64,000 nt of DNA. It comes from Ancylostoma caninum (taxonomy: Eukaryota > Nematoda > Chromadorea > Rhabditida > Ancylostomatidae). This document shows, in pieces, positions 47,851 to 60,600 of the stretch. Each line of letters starts with the position of its first letter. The stretch's first letter is position 1. The stretch is taken from assembly GCA_037903475.1 (NCBI GenBank), contig JBAJFG010000036.1, forward strand, positions 248,001 through 312,000. Reading direction: 5' to 3'. Made by a program: the position numbers and the translations under genes. Below the pieces are notes generated by a model that did no database searches, was not told the DNA's origin, and worked only from the letters and a program-made list of their open reading frames with translations.

Positions 47851-48288
47851 AACATCGAACATTTCAATAAGTGAAAGCAGGACGTCTTTGATGCTCCAAA
47901 GCTGTTAAAATTACGGGTTCGAAATTATGAATAGTGTGAATATGTAGAAGTGGTTCAACCGTTACTGCTCAGAAATGACATCATTTGATGAAGTGAACGG
48001 GGATTTTGTGACTAGACCAACGACTAACCTTCTTCATTAACAAAAAAAAAATCCCTGAAAATTTTTCGGGAGTTCATATCTCAGCACAAAGTTTAATCAC
48101 AAAATTTCCATTTTTCGAACCTTAACAGAAGTTTCATTCAGAATGCTTCTTAACGTTTATTCATTTCAGTTTCTTGTGAGAAAGAGTGATCCAAATGCTC
48201 AGGGGTGGCATTGGTGCAATGCTCGGTAGTCACTCCATCCTTCGTGAGTGTGTGTGGCTGCTAACAGAAGCACCGTAGCACCTACATA

Positions 48289-48486
48289 CAGGAAGCTCCA
48301 AATGTCCGCAGTCAAGAGGGACGTGGCTACGACGCGGCTTTAGACAGAGACACAGGCGCTCGGCATGCTGCCACTGGTTGGCTGCAGAGTCAGAGAAGCC
48401 AGAGGCAGCATAGAGAGCGCCTGTGTCTGATCAAGGAGCCGCGCCGTGGCCACGCCCTCTTGACTGCGGACATTTGGAGCTTCCTG
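48289..48486. mobile_element. 198 bp Tc1/mariner-type MITE
   Basis: CAGGAAGCTCCAAATGTCCG at 48289, with an inverted copy ending GGAGCTTCCTG at 48486. The arms are about 85 bp, leaving little interior. TA lies on both sides (48287-48288 and 48487-48488). Confidence 0.85.
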
Positions 48487-49469
48487 TACATATCCATGAG
48501 GCATCATATGCCACACCCGGGAACCAAAGGCTACGCCGCCCATAGTCCATTTCATTAGGCTTGAGCACATCTGATAAAAATAAAATGGAGATTTGACTAA
48601 AGGTTCCTTTCATGTTTCAAAAGAAAAAGCAGCTCAGACCTCTCAGTTTCTGATTTCACCAAAGCCGTGAAGTTTGCTTAGTAAATTGGGTGCTCTTTGG
48701 AACGGAAACTTTTTTATGTCTGAGGTCCAGTTCTTAGAATGTAGAATTTGAGCTAATCTTTGCTGATATACCAGCTTCCTTGGTTTAGAGCAAACGAGAA
48801 GGCAGGTCATAAAGCAGCAGCAGTGATCTTATGTTTCCATTTTTGATGATTTTTTGTTTCTTGTGGTAGACAGTAGTTTATGAAAACGTTCATATAGAAA
48901 ACGCTAATAGGCAACAGGATTTTTTTGTGAAAATCTTATAAACTTGAGATGATAGATGTGAGAAAAATGGGTGAGGAAAAAATCCGAGTTTCCCTGTTTA
49001 TGATTCGTATAGGAGGTAACGCACGAGAATTAGTCCAAGCACTGCACCACATTTCTGCGAGCACCCTTTCATGAATCTTACTGACCTTCTATTCTTTTTC
49101 TAAACAGCTATCAGTACGAAATTCTTTTGAGTCCCCTAGTAGAAATCGAGAAGAGCATCTACAGTTCTGTCGAATTCCCGGGAAAGGTCGTGTCAACGTA
49201 ATGAATTGATGTAATTGCCTATCGTTTTTCTAATTTTCAATCCGGTTTGAACTCACTCGAGAAAATCTGTTATTGTGTGTCTTGCCATTCTTCATTTCCC
49301 TTTTCTCTTATGTTTACTAAGTTTTCATCATGAAACCGTTACCATTTAGTCGTCACGGAAGGCCTTGCTCATTCTCTGAAGTCGGAAATGCTCAGGGTTT
49401 ATTAAAGCCCGAATTCTCCATTGGAATGGGTAATCTCAGCCCTTGGGTAGGATTACCAAGGGTACCAAA

Positions 49470-49800
49470 CGGTAGCAGCTGGGTATAGACGATGTCACGT
49501 ATGGGTAAACATTATAGTGTTGCTCGAATAAAAATCGAATTGATTTATTTAACTCACCAAATAATTTTGGGGCGAGTCCGAAAATTTGAATGACCCGAAA
49601 ACAAAATGCTCTATAGCCCTTCTTACCATTCCTCTAAGGCTGCAAGGCTCACCCTTCTCCCAATATTCCAATTTCGGACTTATTCAAAATTGAATATTCG
49701 AATATCGAATATATCTAATACATTATTCGGTCAACACACTAGTAAACATGTTGATGGGTGCCAGGTGAAGGGTAAACTTCGCCGCTCTCAAAACAGGCTA
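49470..49800. repeat. Repeat homologous to the flanks of the 58480 MITE
   Basis: CTGGGTATAGACGATGTCAC near 49476 and GGGTGCCAGGTGAAGGGTAA near 49755 match GGGTATAGACAACGTCACG (58770) and GGTGCCAGATAAAGGGTGAA (58815). This copy lacks the insertion and so shows the empty site. Confidence 0.6.
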
Positions 49801-51583
49801 TAGCGGAGCTGCTGTAGGAAAAAATATGGATGAATAGGGCTCCGCAATTTGAATCCTCCCTGCCGCAGTTGCGGACCAGCTGTAATAACCGTTATCCGCG
49901 ATCGGCTTTGATGAATCATCCACAAATCTCCCCCTGGACTCTAACTGGTGCATGTTTTGGATGGCACTGTTTGTGACGTCTGCCTTTCGCAGACTATTTA
50001 ATAGGTAATTTCCTTTTTTTCTGTAAAATCACGTATGGTAGGTGAATAATGAAATGGAAAAAAGTGATCAATTATAAAAATAGGCTTATTGATCTGAAAC
50101 TCAGTGAACGGGAAGGAAAAAAGACATTGTTGCAGAACCCAAGGTTAGTTAAGAAGAAGATTTCTGCTAAACTAGTGTCTATGAATATCATACACTTTCT
50201 GTGCATGTGCAAGTTTTTGTTTCGTGCATGTTACTCCAAAAACTGGTCCCACCAATTCTTTTTTTTATTATTTTACAATGAAAAACAAAAAATTAAAAAT
50301 CTCACAGAAATGTTTCAGACTTTGTTTAAAGCCTCTGGGTTCTCTAGTATTATAATTTTAATTGAGAGACCTGAAATTTCGATAGTAACGTCACCCCTTT
50401 TGCAGGCCTGAGAATGAAAAAAAAACTGGGAAGTGTTTCTGTGTCTGTTTTTTGGATCTGAGAATTTGTGTTCCGGATCCCTAGGGTCGATACTCCAAAA
50501 AACTCATAGTTTGAATGCTTTTAAATAGTGGAATGTTCAAATAACACGAAATTCGACTCAATGGAAATCAACTCATTATCCCGATGGAGCCAAAAATTCA
50601 TTAAATCTTGCATGATCTATAAGCGGATTTGAATTACTGAACATTTATGACGTGGATTCCGCTGTGTCGGACCCACGGTTCATCCTCATACCCAACTACA
50701 CGATCGGAGAGAGGGCATAATGCTCGACATGAACATCGATTTGGTCAAAACACCTCCTTCTCCTTCTCCCAGCATTGAAATTCGTCCATCATCTAGCGTA
50801 AATTTATTAAATAGTCAGTAAATTGAAAGTGATAATGAACCACTAAACATCAATAGACCGTGATGGATAATCCATTAGCACTTTATAACTAGAAAAAAAT
50901 AATAAAAAGTAGGAGTTATGAAGTAATGTAATAGTCTTGGGCGAGGCCCAAAAGTTTTTAGTATTGACCAATTTCCACATCGGCTGGTTAGGAAACCGAT
51001 TTCCATAAGTTACATCATTTCCAGTGTCGCAACTCCCGAACCGGACAGCTGTTTGTGTAAACTCCAGCCTTTGCCGTTTAAAACACTGAACTTTCTATCC
51101 AGAGTTGTCCAGCCAGCGCTATCGTTTCGGCGTTTTATGTTTTGTAGTCGCTGTGTGGGACATTGTTGGAACAGCTTTTTGCCCGGTTAAGCACTCTTCA
51201 ATGACCTGCACTTCAGCGCTTCAAAGACTCTATTCTGGGGGATCCGGAAGTCTCTGTGCACGGGAGAAATCCTCTAAAGATCCGCGACTTGACACGCAAA
51301 CATTTGTCGGATGGACGGAAAAGCGTAGACGAAGCGGCTCGCACTCGGACGTCACTTCCATTTTTGACAAAAGCCGCAGTTCACACATATGACGTCACAT
51401 GCGTTTATCTAGGTAACTTTTTGCGGTGGCCGATATTTCCGGGTTGGGTGTTCTTCCTACCCCTCCTCTTTTCGGATATTGCCGAAACCCCTGCAATGTC
51501 ACTCTGTCGTTGTGTGTATATGTAGATTTCTCCCAATCTATGTCTCTGTGGTAAATGCGGGAAAAAAAGTTAATAAAAGTTTG

Positions 51584-51593
51584 CTTCTTCCAG
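51584..51593 (+). promoter_or_regulatory. Candidate trans-splice or cis acceptor for the transporter gene
   Basis: TTGCTTCTTCCAG ends at 51593, eight bases before the first in-frame ATG (51602). A short 5' leader after a strong acceptor fits spliced-leader addition. The preceding TAA-containing AT-rich stretch is outron-like. A cis intron cannot be excluded. Confidence 0.45.
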
Positions 51594-51601
51594 AAATTGG
51601 G

Positions 51602-54600
51602 ATGGAATTGGAAAAGATGGATCCGAAGCCGATCCAAAGCGGTGGCGGCATGTCTGATTCATCCTACACGGATGATCTCGGTGAGTGCAATCTCTGCTCA
51701 TGTTTATTATCTACAATCCGAGATTTCAATAGAGTTATAAATTTTTCATGGGATTTTCATCAGAAATTTTTCGTGGGATTTTCAGATTTTCTATTTTCAT
51801 CAGAAATTTTTCGTGGGATTTTCAGATTTTCTATCACCATTTTTATACTAAACTAGTAGTTTTTATATAACGACATGGCGAGAAAATTTCAACAACTAGT
51901 ATTAATCCGCTTGAAAACCACATACTTTCTTATTACGAAGTGCGGCAGCTGGGGTATAAAGTTCCGGAAGCCGGGAGTTTTCCACAGAATCCCATTCAGA
52001 ACAGTCTAAAAATCCGAAAAAGCGTGGAACTAGAGAGATTACCAGAGCGAACTAGTTTTTCGAATCTTCTAGATGACTATTAGATTTCTGCCCAAACTTT
52101 CTTAATTTTGAGCCGCTTTACCTTGAAAAAGAGAATCATTGGCCTTGAACTAAGTTCTTGTTCCTTCATCCTGAAGATGAAAATCATCCATGGATCCCGT
52201 GATCCGGCGATGGAATCTCACCATTTTTTAAAATTGAATATGTCTTTTTCTTTTTTTTTTTGTTCTTCCTCCCCCACACTATGTGGTGGGCCAAAAATAT
52301 GTACGTTAACAAAACTCGCCTCTCCTCTAAAGGAAACTGTTTTGCCTTGATGTTTATCTCAGTTGAGATATCATGTCCCTTTTCAACCTTTTACAGTGCT
52401 GCGGCTCATAAGTCATGTTCGGTTCAGGACTCACAAATAGTATATTTTAGGTCTATTGGTTGCATCGAGTGACCACCCATTTGCTTGGTTCTCGGTCGTT
52501 AGGGTTAGTAACCTCTGGTGACACCCGGGACCTTGTCCATAACCTCTCCAGAATTTGGGTAACGTGGGCAAGAACTTCAGAAAATGTTTGATGACCTGAA
52601 CCCCAACCAGTTGCGCGCCGCAGTCAGCGACTTCATTCAGCATCTTGGCTCCTGTATCAATGTTGACAGGAGATATCTCGAAGTGAAGGGTCGCCTTATG
52701 TCAAGTGTGACCTAATAAACATAAATCCTTCAACTATGTTTCAAATTACACATAAATTCTTCTTTCGGTGTAAACTCTCCTATGTTATCGTATTTATGGC
52801 CCACCCTATATTTTTTCCTCTTTCTTTTTTTTACCCATAACAGTTGCATTATATGATTACTGCAGTCTCCTGCCTTACTTCGCCCTGAAATTTTTCGTCA
52901 ATCTCACTCGAGTTTGTTATAGGTTCTAATGTGTCAGCGTTTCATAACCTATTCTATTCGCGTTATGGGGCACCTTGAGTGTTTGCGGATAAATAATTGG
53001 ACGTTTCCTTCACGTGAACACCCTTCCGTATTTAGCATCGTTTTAATCTCCATGGAGATAACGTGCAACTATATATGGTTAATCAAGCCAATGAACAATT
53101 GTGAACCTTGAAAGGTGATGCCGTAGGAGAGCAAGAATCATAGCTTATCAACATTAAATCACAACTCAGCGAAAACGTTACGTCCAAGTGCATGGCAGGA
53201 TCGCACTAGAGTTCCAACTCCCAAGCAATCTGCCATCACGTCATATGTTGTGGTCACATAAATTTCCGTTAGCTGTGAGAAAAAATTTCCGAGCTATCTT
53301 CTCAGGTTGTTCTTTTTTTGTTGCAACATTCAGGGTGATCAAGCAAAAGTAGCAATCTAGCAGTTGATTCAGGAACTTTTGACTTATTACACTGAAGCAT
53401 TCCAGATGTTTCGAGTGGTCACTTCGACCGAGTATCCTTTTTTTGTCAGAGGAGCAGAGGAATTGCTGATGTAATACTATACAACATCAGTAATAATTTC
53501 TGTCACATAGATCAAACCCTGGAGAAATAATCCTCTGGAAACGGCCATGGCTCTTCGATGAAGGCAACACTTAATTCTGAAAGCAGTAATCAAAGCGTAT
53601 TGAGTTGTTCATTTTCAACACGCAAAAGTACGAGAATTTTTGTTGACAGCTAAGGCATTGATGAGGCAGATTTGGAAGACCCCTGGTAAGTGTTTTTGGG
53701 CCACCACACACTCTGTTTCTAATGACAAGACCCGCATATGGTCAAGTAAACTTCTCTCGTTTTATTCTTAACTGTCCATCGAAAGCAATTTTGTACGTAC
53801 AGGAAGATGTAGTGATACTAGGACGGCGCAACACTCGTGAACATCTGTGTGTTGACACTCTGATTGCCTGCGCATCCGTGCATTCCTCTGAAATTGCCGT
53901 ACGAATTTTCGTTTGTGCTGAAGCGCATTGTAAACTCTGAACTACTACAGATTGCTACGTGCATTTAGAATTCTGAATGGGATTTTGTAACCTTATATAT
54001 TTTCGTTTTTGGAATTGTGCTATATTTGGAGTCAGCAGCTCCAGAGTTTTCGAGTAGTTTTTTTCCTCACTCGATAACTGCCTCTTTTTAATGACTGTGA
54101 GGGGTTCTTAACGGATTAATCCGTCGGAATCCGATCATTGATCTGAAACTTCATGTGATCGGTACGGCATTCGAGTCCAAAGGAATGTATATAATCCGAG
54201 TGTGACCTCTCATCTCTCCCGAAATGATTATTACTTCCCTCTCCACAAACTATGGAATTGCGATGGAAGTAATATCATACGAAAGCAATATCATTACACG
54301 GCGCGGCAAAGGACTTCGGACAAGCATAATAGTTCGCTGAAATCGTGGGGAAGAGTTTGGTGAAGGAAACAAATGATAGTTATTCGTTTGTAGCTTAGTT
54401 GTGAATATAAATACAATTTCTTTATTCCGAAGACATCTGCACTGGTAGTGGCAGAGACATGCGAAAACAAATGTGTCAAGTTGATTCATGCGCGCAGATA
54501 TTCTTTGCTATCACCTCTCTACAACCACGCGAAGAAGCTGCAAATTCCTGTATAGTGTAGGGAAAGTACTCTGTTACAAAACCCCGAAGAAGGTTCGCAA

Positions 54601-57600
54601 AGTTGTAGAACTAGCCGATTACTACCAGAGTTATCGTTCGCCCTCCATCAGCCCGTGTTCAGAAATACATATAGATCCCGCTATAGTGGCTCCTTTCTCT
54701 CATTCCGAATCAACTTCGTGCTCGTTTCCACTAGAATCTTATTCTGTTGCTCTTGATAATCAACGAAGTGCTAATTTGGGATCTAAGGGATGACGAAATT
54801 ATCACCTGAATTGATCATTCTGCTCAACTGCAAAGTTCGGGATGAACTGCCGCCCATCGCGGTCCTACAGTTTCCTACCTTGGAAAATTTCGATGTGTTT
54901 CCTAGAATAAAGGAACAAGGGTCTCTCATAGTTCCAAAGAAATTCGGGCTTTGTTCGGGAAGTTCGCAGGAGGCCGGAGTTGAATTCGACTTCCACTGTG
55001 TGCGCGCTAGCATCATTGGCTCACCTCCGGTTCTCGCCGCTGGCAAGGGAAGAATCCTTGCAATTAAAATTAGAATTCATGATTGCGAGTAAGTCACAAA
55101 CATATGTAAACTATCAGTTTTCCAGCTTTCCTTCCTACTCGTTTTAGTGAACGATTATTTTTCACCAAAGACTTTTGCCGCACCTTGTTTGTATTAAATT
55201 GAGGAAAAATAATTAAGAAAATCCATTAATGCACGAGAATCTAGTGCAATATGACAAAATGCAGTATATTGTTGAACTGAAGGCAATTTTCGACAGCACA
55301 CTATTGCAACACATAGGCTTGATTCCCTCCCAATTTGCTTCTTTTATGGCTCATTTAAAATCTGTTAACACAAAACGGACGATTCCACAGGAGGGTAGGT
55401 CGAAAATGTCTAGGCCTTCTTCTGCAGTGGGATTCTCCTTCCTGAATTCCTCCAAAGGAAATATTTGGCGCGCTCATTACAAACACGTATGACGAAGTGC
55501 TGAACCGTTACCGTTGTACAGTTGTGAACTTACTGTAGATACTGTCAGTGTTTCCCTTTCAGAATTCTGTAAAACTTCGCACAGTTGGCGTATTTAACAC
55601 GTTGTACACGATTGTGACATTGACTTCATACCTTGTAGCACTTTGTACGACTACTTTTCGGTATATTGTAAATGTAGTCTCCACAGTGTGGATAATGTAA
55701 CCGAAATGGCTTTAGCGTGAGAAATCGACTTGATATTCATTATCAGCCCACCAGAAATGCCATTGCTACCGTCATCTCTAGAAAAATAAGGCGAAAATTT
55801 GTGATGGTTCAAGGTGATCCCAGAACCTACTGGGGTCGAAAATGGTCCGGTCCAGACCAGTTACAGATTTGCAAATGTGAGGTGAAATGCAGTGAAATTT
55901 AGAAGAAAATAACATGAATTGCGATCAAAGTTCGAAGCGAATTACGTCTTGCCATTTTATTTAATTTAACCAATTTTATGAATTTTCTTATCCCATCGAT
56001 GCAAATAATAGGAGTATTGGATTGGGCAATTAGTTCATGTGGTTTTTTTCAACTCGATTTTTCACGAGGATTTGATCTAATTCCGATAACCTGTCATAGA
56101 TCATCTTGTAGCTCTTGTTTTGCTCTTTACGAACGTTATAACCGATTTCCCCAATTTCCACGATTCTCATTTTCTGTCGCATGAAATGAGACTCTTCAAT
56201 TCGAAAAGAGCGTACATCTCCGTACCTCCAACTGTTCCTTTGCAATAGTGGAACAAATGCAGCTCAAGCTACTGGGGATGTTAACAGGGGAAGCCATTAC
56301 TGTTGAAACGATAGCGCAGAAGTGGACGCCTGCTTCAGAGAGGTCGATTTTGGGCTCGAGGATGCACTTTGCTCTGTACGCAGCGTTCGTAAAGTTATGA
56401 GGCGATTTTTTTTGCGAGATTTTGCTCAAGAAGTACTGCGGGTATTAACTTCCAGAAAAAACTCAAGTTCAACTAGTCCACTTCGTGAAAATACGCTGAA
56501 TATTCAGAAAAATCACACGAACTCATTGCCTAGCCTAATAGTATATAACTGGTTTTGCTTTCTCCTGAACTGGAATGAATCTTCATATCTCACGGACGTT
56601 TTTCTTCCATGGAAATATCGATGAGAACCTTCTCTATTCTTCTTCTTTTTCTTTTCTTTTTTTTTCGAACTGACAGTTCAAAATGTTCGTACATACATAC
56701 TGTTACACAAACCATAGGTCACCAAGAAGCTCTTTGAAGTATTCCTAAGACGAATCTTCTTTTTTCAGGAATGAGGCGACACACAGATTGGAAAGCGGTT
56801 GCGATGGCTGGCTTTGTGACGTTCCTGTCTGCGGTAGAAAACACTGTTGTGGGAATGTCAGAATGGCCGTACATGCACACGGTAAGCTGCCGTAGAGATG
56901 GCATCGACGAGAATCCAGGAATAGCTTGGTTTCAGATTGATCCAGAAGCCACGTCGCAGTTCTTCGGGTTGGTCTCTTCTGTATCGAAGTGTGGGCACGC
57001 GTTGTTTGCTGTGGCATTCGCCTATTGGAGCTACAGGACGCAGAGCACAAAGTGAGTTCCGTAAAGACTGGTCACTGGACAACTATCACTTATTTGGGAG
57101 ATGTTGCGTAGAGGACTGCGCACCGACTCTTGTGGACGGTTTACCTTCGTGATTGATGTTCGTTCCTGACTTACACTACAATTTTAGACTAATTAATCAA
57201 AGCCCTCGAGTTCTCTGACTGCAGGAAGGCAAAGAAAAAAGAGTAAAATGATGTGCTGTGGTAGAGATATTGTTCGTGCTAAGAAATAAATCAGGGATGC
57301 CAAATTTTGTTCATGTTAAGTGGACATTTATGGATTTCTAGGTTTCTAAAACAATCAAAAAATCTGTCTAACATTGAACACATATTACGATCTTTCACTG
57401 CATCATATTTAGGAGACATTGACATCCATTGACACCAAGACCTCATTTGTCGTTTATTATAGCTTTTAGACTAGTATGTACATATTACATTGTGCAGGAG
57501 AAAAGGGGCGGTGCCACTGTTGTCCGTGAAATGATCGGCGCATTGAAACACCTCCGTTGTCCCCCAGTGTCAACTCATGCTGTGTTACCAATAAATGGTG

Positions 57601-60600
57601 CAAAACATAAATATAAATGAGGATGAATTAATTCAAAAGAAATGAGAGCAGTTCAGTTGCACTTCTTCTATAACGGAGACACTGTCCCAAACAGTAGAGC
57701 GCACCTTGAGGGCTCAATCCTGCGAAAATGAACTAATGATTTATTTTGCTAGCACAACACAGATTTTTACACTTTGTGATTTATTAAGCTTGTTCGTCAC
57801 TTTTTTCTAATTTTTATAGATGGAAAAAAATTGATAGACGTGCTTTTTCTTCCTGTTGTTGCTAAAAAGGCTTCTGGGCGCCTACTCTGTCAAATACAAA
57901 ACTGAATTTAAGTGTGTTGACCTCTATAACTTCAACGGAAAAGGAAACCGTGTTTAGTAGTTTTTTTTTACATTTTGTTAGCGTTTAGATCAAATTCCGA
58001 GTTCCACTGAATTTTAAAACGTCGCATGGCTTGCTCGACTCTGTGAGCGAATACATCATTCTATTGTACGGGTCATCGACAAGTAGTGGGGCGTGCACGG
58101 CCGCGCAAATATTGTTTTATGTAAATACATATGTTACTCACGGAAGGCGAGGTCATTGCCTACGTATGTATGACAGAATAGTCTAGATTTCACATGCGCA
58201 TAACTATGATATTTGTTAGCTATAGAATCACCGTTTGTCGATCACTTTCATGTGTGGGCAGGAGAACAGGTAAAACACTTAGTTCACTGTTTTAAGAAGG
58301 TATCTTCGCTTCCGTTCGTGGTCTTTTCTCCCCATTCTAGGAAGATATGTACATGTTTCTCTTGGTCACCCATGGCTGGTATTCGTAAATGAGTTTATTC
58401 CAGGTCCCGGAAGCATCATTGGAAAAATCCGCATTCATTAAAAAAATCGAGGGTATGACTACATATGAGTAGCTGATGGCAGTGGCGGACGCAGGGGAGG
58501 GGAGCGGGGGGGGGCGCCCCCCCCCCGAGAATGGGTCGCCAAATTTTCGAAATTACTTTACAATACAAATAAAAATCTTGTGTTAGTTTATTTTTAATTG
58601 TTTATTTTTATTATTATTTTTAATATATTTTTTATTTATTGTTTATTATTATAATTAATATTATTATTAATTTTATTTTCCGTCTGGGTCCCCAAAACGG
58701 CGGAGACCCCACTTTTCTTCCCACGCCCCCCCCCCTCCCGCCCACTTTCTGCGTCCGCCACTGGCTGATGGGTATAGACAACGTCACGTATGTAGTTAAG
58801 TAAACATGATGTTGGGTGCCAGATAAAGGGTGAATTTGGGTACGTTGACACGTTAACCATGGCAGTTCCGATTATGTATCCAGGCCTAGGTAAACTTGAT
58901 GACGATTATTAGTGTAGTCCTTACGCACCATTCATCAGATCTATACCCCGCAGATTTTTGGGTGGAATGCGGGGTGTGTTCCATGTACATCAGGTCAAAT
59001 AGGAGAAATAACCGCGACCATTCGTTTATTTACGATAGATGAAGCTTCACGAGTCGCTTTTACATAAAATTAATAACTAATGACTGAAAAATAGTTCCTT
59101 AGCAAGGATTTAGAATATATTCAGAAGATTTTCGTATGAAAGGAATCTGTTGGAGCTGCTGATCACTATGGCATATTGGATTCCATTCAGTACTGCCAAA
59201 ACCCGCGGTTTCGAGTCCCAATTCTCGAGGATTCTGTGAGCGGGGCCGAGGGGCGGGATCAAGACACTCTCCGAATAGTTCGGTCCTGGCAGCGTAGCTT
59301 TTGGAAAAATTCGTAATTCTCGTGAGAGTTCTTCATCCATTCTCTGCCGGAATAGAAACTGCGCTCCATGAGTGACGAGCGTAACATTTAAGTGAGAACG
59401 CTGTAAGCTCGCTTTGGCCGCCCACAGGCTCATTCATAATTGTGTCTTGGAAAAGGGATTCCTGAAGTTTGTTACGGAATGACATATATCATTCAGAGCA
59501 GTAGCTACTAGAGATTCTTTTCGCTCAAAAATCTCAAAACCATTCTGAGTTATGCACATAGGACGGTGCCTTTAAAGCGGAGCTATTAGTAGCTACAGCA
59601 TTCTGCTCTTTCCAGCAATGAGTGTGAGCCGGGGAGTTTTTCTAACTCGAGTTCTCTTATTCGAACTGGTCAATGCGCGTAACCTACTCGAGATATCGGT
59701 GGTAAGACGCTTGGGTATTTCGTGTGTGTGGGCGGATAATCCCAAAAAACCCTTTATGATTATAATTGATTAATAGCTATGCTCATCTGCGCCGATTCTA
59801 GTTCTGGAATTTTCACAGGCTATATACTGAACCAGAAAGGACAAGAATAAATGTTCTGTTCGTAGCGTCGCACTATGCAGAAACGTTTAGCTAGTCCTCG
59901 CACTACTCACGGCCTAAAACCGGAATGTGAGGATTACTCTTTTTACATGTGGCTTTCGATTGTTTTGCACTTTGTCGCCAAACTTATTTTGTGTCTCTGA
60001 TACGGGGACAGAATGACCTAAATGCGGAGAGGTTGACGTGGAAATCACCCATCTACTGAAGGAGTGATTTTCTAGCGTTAATTCAATCCGTGAGGGTTAA
60101 AAAAATTGAGGGGTGTGAAGGCGGGAGGGGGAGGGGGGAGAGGGTGTGGATTCAGCATCAGTTACAGCGTGATCTTCAGAAAAAAAATGAGGGAGAACGA
60201 AGCTACCTAGGAATTTATCAACCTTCACGGAAATGGACAGTTTTAAGACGGTTTTGAGACTTCCTAGAAATAATGGTGATAGTGTTATATTTGTTCTTTA
60301 ATAAGACGTGCTGGCATCTTTTTTGAACAATTTCTCAACTTTATTGAAGGGTATGAATGAAGAAAAACGCAGGTCTGTGGCTCTTGCTCTCTGTGTTGTA
60401 AAAAATGTCCTGTTCAAAGTGTGAGTTCCAATTCATCCAAGGAAAGGAGGAGAAGTTGAAGGAAAGTCCTACTTTAATCATTACCTCAACTATAGTAGTT
60501 TGGTAATAACACAGTGAATTATTATAACCCCCAAATTTAATTTGCAGGCACTTCTATTTAGAAAGTCGCGCTGCTGATAAAGGTAGCAGAACCTATGCGA

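Larger units (their letters stand above)
33520..51590. other. Gene-poor, repeat-rich interval
   Basis: Apart from the elements listed separately (34157-34579, 36720-38365, 39792-40055, 42076-42436, 43211-43690, 45030-45112, 47720-47850, 48289-48486), I see no ORF with convincing splice borders. Simple AAAT repeats occur near 44036, and related repeat sequence at 49470-49800. Chance ORFs at 41429-41776, 46652-46951 and 50049-50411 show no family motifs. Confidence 0.5.
51681..56768. other. Large first intron of the transporter gene with unexplained ORFs
   Basis: Besides the tandem repeat at 51718-51838, plausible-looking plus-strand ORFs lie at 53722-53940, 54488-54793 and 54790-55087, with an exon-like segment at 56249-56388. 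They may form a nested gene, but no continuous model with good splice sites emerged. Confidence 0.4.

Noticed and set aside
51105..51392. 95-codon ORF before the transporter gene
   Set aside because: It opens with TTG, not ATG, and I found no splice link to the transporter exon.
54783..55046. Minus-strand ORF opposite the 54790 ORF
   Set aside because: No better supported than the plus-strand frame, which has an ATG and a GTAAGT donor.
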